A stretch of DNA of 34,609 bases, taken from contig CANQKT010000030.1 of the NCBI GenBank assembly GCA_947624525.1, forward strand, positions 1 through 34,609, written 5' to 3'. The notes beneath the pieces are model-generated. The model was not told where the DNA came from and made no database searches. It saw nothing but the letters and a program-made list of their open reading frames with translations. The stretch is from an uncultured Clostridia bacterium (GTDB lineage Bacteria > Bacillota > Clostridia > TANB77 > CAG-508). Both the position numbers and the translations under genes were made by a program. Of this stretch, positions 1-7,427 are shown piece after piece. The stretch's first letter is position 1. Each line of letters starts with the position of its first letter.

Positions 1-700
1 TACATTTATACTTGCTTTATTTATATCAACATAATCCTTTCCTCTAATACCATCATCTTTAGAATTTACTACTATATCTCCATTTATTATTTTTAACCCA
101 TCTTTACTTACTATTCCATCTAAATAATTTGCATTTACATTTAATTTTCCATTTCCATTGATAACCAAATCTGTTTTAGTAAATATTTGGTTCAGTTTTT
201 TCTGTATCTGTAAATGTTGTATAAACTTCATTATCAGTTATATTATTTTCTGAGTTTTCTGCTAAAGTAATTGTTAATTTACTACATGTTATACAATTTA
301 TTGGTGCTGTTGATTTACTTGTAATTGATACATTATCCAATACCAATTGAACTTCTTCACTTTTCTCCGCTTCTATTAAGATATTTCCATCTGACATACT
401 TCCAGTTATGTAATATGTTCCTGCCGAATTTATTTTTATTGTATTTGCATTATTTGTAACACCACTTCCCTCAATTGAAGTTTTTGTATCATCTAAAGTT
501 ATTTTAGCAATATAATCTGACCATTCTCCTGTGAGTTCTTTATCACTATACTCAACATTTAAATTTGTGCTTTGTGTGTTAATTTGTGTATATTCACTAT
601 TTTGCTTATTTAAATTTTGATAAAAATAAAATATAATAAAAATTATAATTAATATTATTAATAAAATTATAAAAATTTTTAATGTTTTTTTATTATTCAT
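1..700 (-). pseudogene. Cthe_2159-type carbohydrate-binding surface protein, frameshifted and cut by the window edge
   Basis: The first frame (176-700) gives 174 residues: an N-terminal membrane anchor or signal segment (about residues 7-26), a polar linker, then a beta-strand-rich domain with motifs such as SAGTYYITGSMSDGNILIEA and QLVLDNVSITS. I recognise these as typical of the Cthe_2159 / carbohydrate-binding (DUF4353-like) family. The frame stops after TEPNIY. In the neighbouring frame from about 177 down to base 1 the same protein continues: TKTDLVINGNGKLNVNA, then YLDGIVSKDGLKIINGD and SKDDGIRGKDYVDIN. The family normally reads like EPNAAIFSKTDL at the junction, so the observed DNA fits loss of about 5 bases (GCAGC-like). 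The start overlaps the DUF4956 stop by one base (TAATG), so the two are translationally coupled. Either a real pseudogene or an assembly indel; the gene continues off the window. Confidence 0.8.
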
Positions 701-1374
701 TATAATTCTACCTCACTTAACTCTTGTCTTTCTAACATTACAAGCATATTTCCATTTCTACATCTTATTTCATCCATAAAATCTTTATCTTTTACATCTT
801 TTTTCATATTAACTGTATAAGTTAATTCATACATACTTCCCATATTTGTTGTTTTTACTTTTCTTATTTCATATTTATTTGTATATTTTTCAAAAATATC
901 ATTAAATACTTCTTCATAATCAAGATTTTCTGGTATTATTATTTTTAATCTTCTTTCAGAAAAATCTTTTACTCTTAATGAGATTTTAGTAATAACAATT
1001 ACAAATAATGCTACAATTATTGTTACTAAAACTGAATATGCGACATATCCCATTCCTAAAGCTAAGCCAATTGCCATAGCCCAAAATATACTTACTATTT
1101 CTTTTGAATTTCCTGCCATACTTCTAAATCTAACTAAACTGAATGCACCAGCCACTGCAAAAGCTGTACCTAAATTTCCATTTATCATAAAAATAACTAC
1201 TTGGACCAATACTGGCAAAATAGTTAAAGTTAATAAAAAATTTGGTGTTGTTCTTGTTGTTAATTTATGTGTAGTAGCTATTATGGCTCCTAATATAAAT
1301 GCTACAAGTATACATATTAAACAACTTCCTATACTAACTGATGTTTGTGTTTGTGTTAAAATACTTTCTAACAT
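700..1374 (-). CDS. DUF4956 domain integral membrane protein
   Basis: 224 residues. Several hydrophobic helices lie in the N-terminal two thirds (about residues 14-36, 44-66, 68-80, 92-130), followed by a soluble C-terminal domain of about 90 residues. The conserved block GTAFAVAGAFSLVRFRSMAG and the following KEIVSIFWAMAIGLALGMGY are what I recognise as DUF4956. The biochemical function is unknown. The family usually sits next to a VTC-domain polymerase and CotH or Cthe_2159-type surface proteins, exactly as here, which suggests a shared role in making or exporting a surface polymer (inference). The ATG has a good AGGAGG upstream. The stop overlaps the next start by one base, and the upstream VTC gene ends 16 bases away, so the three form one operon. 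Confidence 0.88.
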   Translation of the reverse strand: MLESILTQTQTSVSIGSCLICILVAFILGAIIATTHKLTTRTTPNFLLTLTILPVLVQVVIFMINGNLGTAFAVAGAFSLVRFRSMAGNSKEIVSIFWAMAIGLALGMGYVAYSVLVTIIVALFVIVITKISLRVKDFSERRLKIIIPENLDYEEVFNDIFEKYTNKYEIRKVKTTNMGSMYELTYTVNMKKDVKDKDFMDEIRCRNGNMLVMLERQELSEVEL

Positions 1375-1390
1375 ATTTGTATCCTCCTTT

Positions 1391-2149
1391 TTATATTACA
1401 CATTTAAAATAATCATTTGCCTTTAATACTAATTGTGTATATGCTTCACCATATTTTGAAAATCCACATGGACTAATATTAAGATCATTTAAATTTTTAA
1501 CTAGCCACATTGGTATTGCTCCTAATGTTTTTATTTCCATTATGTATTTATCACTTTCTAAAATATTGTCTCCATATATTCCATTTTCGAGCTTTAAATC
1601 ATAATTTCTAGCTATAATATTACTATCAAATGTTATTCTAAAATCTCTATTATTTTTATCATAGTACGCTCTTCTATTATATGATAAAAACATTGTTTCT
1701 TTTAAATTATAATATTGGAAATAATATAATAATTCTTTTTCTACTTGATTGCCATTTTCAAATGAATTTTTATTACTCAGGTATTTATAAAATTCATTTA
1801 ATTTCATTTCTATTCTTCTTTTGCTTACTACTCCATCATATTTTCTTTTTATTTCTAAATATACTGTGCTATTGATATTGGGCATATTATAGCTTCTTAA
1901 CCTTACTTTATCTTTATATATAGGTTTAGTAATAGAATGCCTTATCAAATCAAACCCACTTGTATCAAAATAAATATTACAAATTCTACTTTTTCCATGT
2001 TCATCTTCTATCATATTATCTTCTATAATATCCTTTAATATTAGATATTGCTTTTTTGTTATAATATACTTTTTTTCCATTCTTCTAAAAAATTCGGACA
2101 TATTACAAACTTTCCTTTCTTTGAACTTTTCTTTATAATAATCATGCAC
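1391..2149 (-). CDS. VTC-domain polyphosphate polymerase-like protein
   Basis: 252 residues at most, resembling the VTC/polyphosphate polymerase domain (CYTH/triphosphate-tunnel superfamily). Visible tunnel signatures are FRRMEKKYIITKKQY near the N-terminus, KDKVRLRSYN, YLEIKRKYDGVVSKRR and, near the C-terminus, KYIMEIKTLGAIPMW, which supply the basic residues and metal-binding Glu expected in the tunnel. Members of this family make inorganic polyphosphate from ATP; the bacterial forms beside DUF4956 are not well characterised. The start is uncertain: ATG 2149 has AGGAGGTG only 1-3 bases upstream, while ATG 2101 (MSEFFRRMEKK) has AAAGGAAAG at about 8-11 bases and fits family starts better. 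First gene of the operon leading to DUF4956 and the Cthe_2159-type protein. Confidence 0.85.
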   Translation of the reverse strand: MHDYYKEKFKERKVCNMSEFFRRMEKKYIITKKQYLILKDIIEDNMIEDEHGKSRICNIYFDTSGFDLIRHSITKPIYKDKVRLRSYNMPNINSTVYLEIKRKYDGVVSKRRIEMKLNEFYKYLSNKNSFENGNQVEKELLYYFQYYNLKETMFLSYNRRAYYDKNNRDFRITFDSNIIARNYDLKLENGIYGDNILESDKYIMEIKTLGAIPMWLVKNLNDLNISPCGFSKYGEAYTQLVLKANDYFKCVI

Positions 2150-2230
2150 CTCCTAAACTTCTTATTTATACTATATAATATAGACATTGAAAAAATATTG
2201 AAAATGACTAAATATTAAAAAATTTTTTCA

Positions 2231-2296
2231 TGTCAGTGGGGACGGAGAAGATTGACAACCTTTGAAGGTTGTCAATCTTCTCCGTCCCCACTGACA
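2231..2296. repeat. Perfect 66-bp REP-like palindrome
   Basis: Two perfect 30-base arms (TGTCAGTGGGGACGGAGAAG... and its reverse complement) surround a 6-base centre. The ends carry the GTGGGGACGG/CCGTCCCCAC motif that I associate with REP-type palindromes mobilised by Y1 (TnpA-REP/RAYT-like) transposases in Clostridia. It lies between the VTC gene and the stop of the first surface gene (2310). It could fold into a strong RNA hairpin, so it may also end transcripts from either side. No transposase is visible in this window. Confidence 0.85.
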
Positions 2297-2309
2297 GTAT
2301 TTATGAGTG

Positions 2310-3668
2310 TTAATCTAATATTTTCCACACATTTCCTACCTTTTTGGTAAGCATGCTAGATGGTAACTTCACCATAGGCCTTAAACCAAAACTTTTAAAC
2401 TTAAACGAATTAACACTAACATTTCCTATTTCACTTTCTATACGTATAAGCTCTACATGCTCTCTATGTGCACCTTCTGAAGACATCCAGTACCCTCTAC
2501 AATCATTATAATAGCTTGTATGTGGAAAATATAATATATTTTCATAACCATCAGTATTTATTAATCCCGCATTACACTGTGTAGGATTTTGAATATTGCC
2601 TACACAATATTCATTTGATTCATTTAAACAAGTATACAATTTTTCATATCCATTATCATTCCAACTTTTTACAAATGTGTTTATATCTACAGTCCCTGTT
2701 ACAGTTATATCATTATTACTTTTTAAATTTTCTGGCAATAAACCTTTCCATTTTGTATTATCTGTCATTTTATTTATAAAATCTATTTCACTAATATTTG
2801 AGTATACACAAAAGTTTCCTTCACTTTCCAAATCTATATTTAAATTTTTTAATTCACTATTAGGTAAATAATCCGCTAATATAGCATAAACATTATCATC
2901 ATCTTGATAGAATATTTCCCAATCATCTGATGTTGACTCTGTTCCAACCAGATTTTTTCCAAAATCTATATAGGAAATTACTTCTTGCACCCCTTCTGGC
3001 TTTTCTACTACTTCAGTTCCTATTGCTGTTATATTCATAGAAATTTCTTTATCTTGATCAGCAGTATCTATTTTATCATTTTCTTCTGTACTAGCTATTT
3101 CATCTTCTTCAAGTTCATCAAGTGTCTCAAATGCCCAATCCCAATAAATTGTTTCCTTATATGTTGCATCTGCATATTTTACTGGTACATATCTTTTTAT
3201 ATTCAATTTAGCTGTTTTTGGTATATCTCTATTTTCTATTTCTTTGTCATTTCTTTCTGTTTTTAATTCTGTTGTATGTACATTATTGGCATAAAATTTT
3301 AAATTAGTTGGACAATTAGTTATTTCTATATAAATATCATACACATAAGATACTTCTGTGTTTGTTGTATCTATAATTACATCAAATTGTCCAAATGTTC
3401 CTGGTGCTAATCTGTCATTAGCTACTGTTGTATTTTTATCTGTTCTCGTTATTGGAAATTTTATTCCTTGCTCAGTTTCCTCTGTACCATTTCCTTTTAA
3501 TTCAAAATGCCATTTTGCAACTTGTGCTGTTGCTTCTCCTGATTCTGAACTTGTATATTTTGCCCAAGCATATAATCCTATGCTTGATGCTACTATTGTT
3601 ATTGTTAATAGTAATACAATTAATATGTTTAATCCTTTGTTTTTCTTCTTTTCTTGTGTTTTTTTCAT
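2310..3668 (-). CDS. TasA/camelysin-like secreted surface protein A with DUF6273-like C-terminal domain
   Basis: 452 residues from ATG 3668, chosen because GGAGGGAG lies about 10 bases upstream; the track start (3686) adds only MEGEEK and overlaps that site. A Lys-rich N-terminus is followed by a hydrophobic helix (about residues 13-34) and the motif WAKYTSSESGEATAQVAKW, typical of SipW-type signal peptides of TasA/camelysin-like proteins. A beta-rich fibre-like domain follows (about 40-220; RLAPGTFGQFDVIID, TEVSYVYDIYIEI). The rest (about 225-452; GYWMSSEG, FGLRPMVKL, VGNVWKI) resembles DUF6273-like domains. Likely exported and displayed on the cell surface. It is the first unit of a three-member array; its first 46 codons or so are identical in DNA to those of protein B. 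No promoter faces it in the present orientation; see the invertible segment at 3724-3933. Confidence 0.8.
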   Translation of the reverse strand: MKKTQEKKKNKGLNILIVLLLTITIVASSIGLYAWAKYTSSESGEATAQVAKWHFELKGNGTEETEQGIKFPITRTDKNTTVANDRLAPGTFGQFDVIIDTTNTEVSYVYDIYIEITNCPTNLKFYANNVHTTELKTERNDKEIENRDIPKTAKLNIKRYVPVKYADATYKETIYWDWAFETLDELEEDEIASTEENDKIDTADQDKEISMNITAIGTEVVEKPEGVQEVISYIDFGKNLVGTESTSDDWEIFYQDDDNVYAILADYLPNSELKNLNIDLESEGNFCVYSNISEIDFINKMTDNTKWKGLLPENLKSNNDITVTGTVDINTFVKSWNDNGYEKLYTCLNESNEYCVGNIQNPTQCNAGLINTDGYENILYFPHTSYYNDCRGYWMSSEGAHREHVELIRIESEIGNVSVNSFKFKSFGLRPMVKLPSSMLTKKVGNVWKILD

Positions 3669-3723
3669 TTTTTCTTCTCCCTCCATTTTTCCTTGATATT
3701 AAAGGCTTTTAATATATTTGTTC

Positions 3724-3933
3724 AATCATTAAGTTAGCTACTTAATGATTTTTTATATATTAGTGGCTTTGCTTATATCTCAGTATTTTGCAGGTTTTTA
3801 TATAAAAATTTCTTATACCAAAATTTACAAAATTTACAATAAAAATTTTTCAAAAAAACACTTGAAAATATATTAATATATGATAGAATTGAATTATAAG
3901 AAAGTCGTTAAGTAGCTAACTTAACGACTTTTT
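3724..3933. promoter_or_regulatory. Putative invertible promoter segment 1 (inverton) with paired palindromic recombination sites
   Basis: Left site 3724-3750 is AATCATTAAG-TTAGCTA-CTTAATGATT; right site 3901-3933 is AAAGTCGTTAAG-TAGCTAA-CTTAACGACTTTTT. The 7-base cores (3734-3740 and 3913-3919) are exact reverse complements, and each core is flanked by inverted half-sites, the layout of tyrosine recombinase core sites. The 186-bp segment between the outer core ends holds a promoter pointing right, away from surface gene A. Inversion would move the predicted start of transcription to about 3757, some 89 bases before the ATG. The outer right flank has a T-run (TTTTTATCTTTTTTT) that would terminate the OFF transcript, whereas the gene-side flank lacks one. 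The same architecture recurs at 5545 and 7428 with different cores. Inversion itself is inferred, not observed. Confidence 0.78.
3862..3889 (+). promoter_or_regulatory. Promoter inside invertible segment 1 (OFF orientation)
   Basis: -35 TTGAAA (3862-3867), 16-bp spacer, extended -10 TGA-TAGAAT (TG at 3881-3882, hexamer 3884-3889). Predicted start near 3896, just before the right palindromic site, so the present transcript would be a terminated RNA of roughly 40 bases. The stretch TTGAAAATATATTAATATATG is conserved in all three segments. Confidence 0.7.
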
Positions 3934-3962
3934 ATCTTTTTTTAAATTAATTTTCTTTGAAA

Positions 3963-5492
3963 TTAGTTTTCTAAATCTGTTATTTTCCACTCTCCATTTG
4001 CATTTTTCTCCATTTGAATATCTGACTTTAGACTTAATACTGGACAAATTGAAGCAATTCCTACATCATTCGAACCACTAGATGTGTACACCCACTTGGC
4101 TCCCAAACGACCATTACCAACACTTCGCAAGCAAAAACTACAATTATTAGCAAGCAAAGTAACACATCGAGAAGCAACCCTACAGTTCTTAAAAGAACCA
4201 TCTGATTTTTGAAATAAGACCTCGTATGCTTTTTTATTTTCAAAGCTCTTCTGTTCTTCTTCAGCATCTTGTGGTTTATAATCCGTTTCATGCATTGTTA
4301 CTTGATGATCTCCACTTGCTGTCTCTGCCCTGTTTTCATACCCTATTACTTCTCCTGTTTCAGGGTCTATTTTTTCTTTATAAAACGTTCCACTGTTATA
4401 TGTTTTTGTTTCACCACAATGAACATTATACTTTGTATTATAATCTTTCGGCTCATAACTTGAGTATTTTTCTATATCCCCTATATCTAGACTCCTTCCA
4501 CTACCCTCTACTGCACCGTCTCCACTATCATATATTCCGCATATTTCATCTAACACTTCTTTTGAATTTATAAAGCCTGTTCCTCCTTTTAATGTTAATT
4601 GTGTTGTTGTTCCATCTGCTGATATTATTTCTATTGTTCCTTTATCTGCATCTCTGCTTAATACCTTCCATTTCATATTACTTTCTACTGTAAATGTTTG
4701 GTCTTGCTCTGCTCCTGTTTTATCAGTTGCTGCAATATAGGTAGTGTCATTTGTGTTTGCCAAAGCTACACCATTTTCCTTTAAAGCATTATAATCAACT
4801 TCATCACCTATTTTTATCTTTGCTGTTCTTACTAGTTCTTCCAAAGTATATGTTGGTTCTTCCATTACTTCTGTTCCTGTTGCTACTATTTGCATTGTAA
4901 TATTTTTTCCTTGATCTTTTACATCTTGAGCATCATTATTCTCTTTTTCCCAAGACCTTGTGCCTGTCTCATATTTCCATCTCCAATAAATAGTTTCGTT
5001 ATGTTTTCCATTACTTACTTCTGTTCCTACATTTTCTTTATTTATTGGAACGTATTCTTTTATATATAATTTATCTTTTCCACCCTCATTTACTTTTGGT
5101 AACTCATTTTGATATTCTTTATCTTTATAAAATAATAAATTCTTTGGACAATCTGTTAATGATACTACTACATCATATACTAATGATACCTCTGTACCTG
5201 TTGTATCTATTACCATATCAATTTGACCTGATGTTCCTGGTGCTATTTTATTATTTGCAACATGGTCATATTTTGTTGCACCAAAATCTATTGTATCTGT
5301 TTCATCTGTACCATTTCCTTTTAAATCAAAATACCACTTTGCTACTTGCGCTGTTGCTTCTCCTGATTCTGAACTTGTATATTTTGCCCAAGCATATAAT
5401 CCTATGCTTGATGCTACTATTGTTATTGTTAATAGTAATACAATTAATATGTTTAATCCTTTGTTTTTCTTCTTTTCTTGTGTTTCTTTCAT
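3963..5492 (-). CDS. TasA/camelysin-like secreted surface protein B with variable C-terminal domain
   Basis: 509 residues from ATG 5492, which has GGAGG 7 bases upstream; the track start adds 18 residues in untranslated leader. Same N-terminus as protein A (hydrophobic helix, WAKYTSSESGEATAQVAKW), then a beta-rich domain (KIAPGTSGQIDMVIDTTGTE) and a segment DEVDYNALKENGVALANTND. The C-terminal third contains ASRCVTLLANNCSFCLRSVG, ICPVLSLKSDIQ and NANGEWKITDLEN, a pattern I know from gut Firmicute surface proteins ending in G-R-P-V-V-S-L-K-S-D. Probably displayed on the surface; ligand unknown. It is unit 2 of the array, 30 bases upstream of right site 1, and is controlled by the segment at 5545-5743. 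A 136-bp stretch (5350-5485) is identical to 3526-3661 of gene A, indicating recent duplication or gene conversion. Confidence 0.8.
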   Translation of the reverse strand: MKETQEKKKNKGLNILIVLLLTITIVASSIGLYAWAKYTSSESGEATAQVAKWYFDLKGNGTDETDTIDFGATKYDHVANNKIAPGTSGQIDMVIDTTGTEVSLVYDVVVSLTDCPKNLLFYKDKEYQNELPKVNEGGKDKLYIKEYVPINKENVGTEVSNGKHNETIYWRWKYETGTRSWEKENNDAQDVKDQGKNITMQIVATGTEVMEEPTYTLEELVRTAKIKIGDEVDYNALKENGVALANTNDTTYIAATDKTGAEQDQTFTVESNMKWKVLSRDADKGTIEIISADGTTTQLTLKGGTGFINSKEVLDEICGIYDSGDGAVEGSGRSLDIGDIEKYSSYEPKDYNTKYNVHCGETKTYNSGTFYKEKIDPETGEVIGYENRAETASGDHQVTMHETDYKPQDAEEEQKSFENKKAYEVLFQKSDGSFKNCRVASRCVTLLANNCSFCLRSVGNGRLGAKWVYTSSGSNDVGIASICPVLSLKSDIQMEKNANGEWKITDLEN

Positions 5493-5544
5493 TTTTTTCC
5501 TCCATTTTGCCTTGATATTAAAGGCTTTTACTATATTTTTCTTC

Positions 5545-5743
5545 AATCGTTAAGTTAGGTACTTAATGATTTTTTACATATTAGAAATTTTGCCTATATT
5601 TCAATATGTTGAAGACTTTTATATAAAATTTTCCTATACAAAAATTTATAATAAAATTTTTTCAAAAAAAGCTTGAAAATATATTAATATATGTTAAAAT
5701 GGAATTATAAAAAAGTCATTAAGTACCTAACTTAACGACTTTT
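5545..5743. promoter_or_regulatory. Putative invertible promoter segment 2 (inverton)
   Basis: Left site 5545-5571 is AATCGTTAAG-TTAGGTA-CTTAATGATT; right site 5712-5743 is AAAGTCATTAAG-TACCTAA-CTTAACGACTTTTT. Core 5555-5561 (TTAGGTA) is the exact reverse complement of core 5724-5730 (TACCTAA). The core differs from segment 1 by one base (C/G), and the partner carries the compensating change. The segment (176 bp between outer core ends) carries a promoter pointing away from surface gene B. After inversion transcription would start near 5578, about 86 bases before the ATG. Right outer flank is a T-run, gene-side flank is not. Same logic as segment 1; inversion is inferred. Confidence 0.78.
5673..5700 (+). 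promoter_or_regulatory. Promoter inside invertible segment 2 (OFF orientation)
   Basis: -35 TTGAAA (5673-5678), 16-bp spacer, extended -10 TGT-TAAAAT (hexamer 5695-5700). Predicted start near 5707, immediately before the right site hairpin and T-run. Confidence 0.7.
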
Positions 5744-5758
5744 TTGTTTTGTATTTAA

Positions 5759-5806
5759 TTAATTATTTATTATCTTCCATACTCCATTTTCATTTTTAAT
5801 TTGAAT
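5759..5806 (-). pseudogene. Orphan C-terminal tail of a surface-protein paralogue
   Basis: The minus strand reads IQIKNENGVWKIINN followed by a stop (TAA at 5759-5761). This closely matches the C-terminal tail of protein B (IQMEKNANGEWKITDLEN) and of protein A (VGNVWKILD). It is cut off upstream by a REP-like sequence at 5808-5826 and lies downstream of the stop of protein C, so it seems to be the fossil 3' end of an earlier version of gene C or of a deleted unit. Confidence 0.65.
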
Positions 5807-5807
5807 A

Positions 5808-5826
5808 GACAAAAAACCGTCCCCTT
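5808..5826. repeat. Degenerate REP-like half element
   Basis: GACAAAAAACCGTCCCCTTG contains the CCGTCCCC motif of the palindrome at 2231-2296 in half-element form. It abuts the broken end of the fossil surface-protein tail, which suggests its insertion or excision was involved in that rearrangement (inference). Confidence 0.5.
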
Positions 5827-5876
5827 GTTTACTATTAACTATAATTAATCTATTAATATATCGTCCTTAAATTTTA

Positions 5877-7352
5877 TTATTGATTTAGTTGCCAATGGGC
5901 ATATAGAGTAACATCTTTTGTTGGAACATATGAATCTGTATTCTCAACTTTTGTTCCATTATCTTTTTCTGTGTACCACCCTAAAAATGTATAACCTTCT
6001 TTTGTTGGAGTTGGTAATTTTACAGGTTGTGGTATCCATTTTGCATATAAATTTATATTTCCTCCTTCTGCATTTTTCAATATTTCATTTTGTACCTCTT
6101 GTTTATTTTCATATCCATCTCCTATGTCAAATGTTACATTTTTTACTACTGGATAATTTCCTGTATCATATATTCCATAAAATGCTAACATTGCTTTTGT
6201 TTCAGATGGATTCTTATAAGTAACATAGAAATTTAAATTTTTATGTTGATAATCTGTTGTAACATTAACACTAATACCATTAATTTCAGAATTTTCATCT
6301 TTACACAGCATATATTTGGCCTCAGTACCATTTTGGAAGTAAACAAGTATTGTAGACTTTTTATTTATATTTTCAGATTTAATATCAAAACTTAAGAAAT
6401 ATTTTCCTAAACCATTATTATCTATATATGGTGCTAAATCTTCATATTGCATATATTCTTTTTGTGAATTATCATTAAAACGACTCTGATCATTATCAGC
6501 ATTGATTTCATTAGTACTATAAAAAAGAACATTTTCATTTTTATTACTTGTACTCCAATGAGAAAACTTATATGATGACACAATTTGATCATTTTCCAAA
6601 GTTCCCTCATCAGCATTCAACTTCACTAAATACTCTCTTTTATAAGCATTATCAGCCAATTTCGTATTTTCATCATTATCCACTACCACTTCACTAAACA
6701 TTCCACCTGATGTAGCGCCATTTCCACCATACAAAATATTTGCCCCTGTAGAATTTGTCTGCACTCCAGTTACAGCAATCTCCATTGACATAGTTTGATT
6801 CATAGACTTTGAATCTTCAATATCATTTTCATCAATTTCTTCTTGTGTACTACCAGTTTCAAGAGGCCAAGACCAATATAACATTTCTGTTTGTACTGTT
6901 TGTGCATCAGTATATGTTAGAAATTTCTTTATATCTAACATATTATTTTCTACATTTATTTCTTCTTTTTTGTTTTTATCTTTATAAATTTTCAAATTCT
7001 TAGGCTTATTTTTAAGATTTATCATTATTTCATAAGTCAAATTTGTTTCAGTACCTGTTGCATCAATTTCTATCTTAAATTCACCATAAGTTCCTGGTGC
7101 TAATTTTCCTTCTTTCACCTCATTATTATTATCCGTCCTTGTAATTGCAAAATCAAGCACATCTTCTGTTTCAGGTATTCCATCTACCACCTTAAAACTC
7201 CACTTTGCTACTTGAGCTGTAGCATCCCCCTCTTTTGAACTGATATATCTTGCCCAACCATATCTTATTAAGGTAACAAGTAATATCAATATAATTAATA
7301 TTGCAACAACTTTTAATATTTTATTTTTCTTTTTTATCTCGTCCGTATTCAT
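5877..7352 (-). CDS. TasA/camelysin-like secreted surface protein C with InlB-type B-repeat at the C-terminus
   Basis: 491 residues; ATG 7352 has GGAAGGAG about 6 bases upstream. Lys-rich N-terminus, hydrophobic helix (about residues 12-27) and WARYISSKEGDATAQVAKW mark the same export and fibre-like family as A and B; KLAPGTYGEFKIEIDATGTE is the matching central motif. The sequence has diverged from A and B. The middle region (about 215-415) is beta-rich with no domain I recognise. The C-terminal 70 or so residues (NLYAKW, TPTKEGYTFLGWYTEKDNG, VTLYAHWQLNQ) form an InlB/Listeria-Bacteroides (Flg_new) repeat common in adhesins. No LPXTG or other sorting signal is seen. Unit 3 of the phase-variable array, controlled by segment 7428-7624. 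Confidence 0.82.
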   Translation of the reverse strand: MNTDEIKKKNKILKVVAILIILILLVTLIRYGWARYISSKEGDATAQVAKWSFKVVDGIPETEDVLDFAITRTDNNNEVKEGKLAPGTYGEFKIEIDATGTETNLTYEIMINLKNKPKNLKIYKDKNKKEEINVENNMLDIKKFLTYTDAQTVQTEMLYWSWPLETGSTQEEIDENDIEDSKSMNQTMSMEIAVTGVQTNSTGANILYGGNGATSGGMFSEVVVDNDENTKLADNAYKREYLVKLNADEGTLENDQIVSSYKFSHWSTSNKNENVLFYSTNEINADNDQSRFNDNSQKEYMQYEDLAPYIDNNGLGKYFLSFDIKSENINKKSTILVYFQNGTEAKYMLCKDENSEINGISVNVTTDYQHKNLNFYVTYKNPSETKAMLAFYGIYDTGNYPVVKNVTFDIGDGYENKQEVQNEILKNAEGGNINLYAKWIPQPVKLPTPTKEGYTFLGWYTEKDNGTKVENTDSYVPTKDVTLYAHWQLNQ

Positions 7353-7427
7353 ACATAGCTCCTTCCATTATTTCTTATAAAAAGTTCCAAATTATCAAAA
7401 TTCTGCCTAATTTAAGTATTTTCGCTT

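Noticed and set aside
3724-3933. The hairpins flanking the surface genes as plain transcription terminators
   Set aside because: Terminators would not explain why the loop of one hairpin is always the exact reverse complement of the loop of its partner about 170 bases away while differing between units.
3963-4400. Diversity-generating retroelement target (variable C-terminal region of protein B)
   Set aside because: The aromatic/Ser/Asn-rich end recalls variable lectin-type domains, but no reverse transcriptase, template repeat or adenine-biased repeat pair is visible in the window.
5045-5515. Plus-strand ORF of 156 residues opposite protein B, and similar Leu/Tyr-rich ORFs at 2985, 4226 and 5918
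   Set aside because: Low-complexity shadows of AT-rich genes on the other strand, without SD sites or recognisable motifs.
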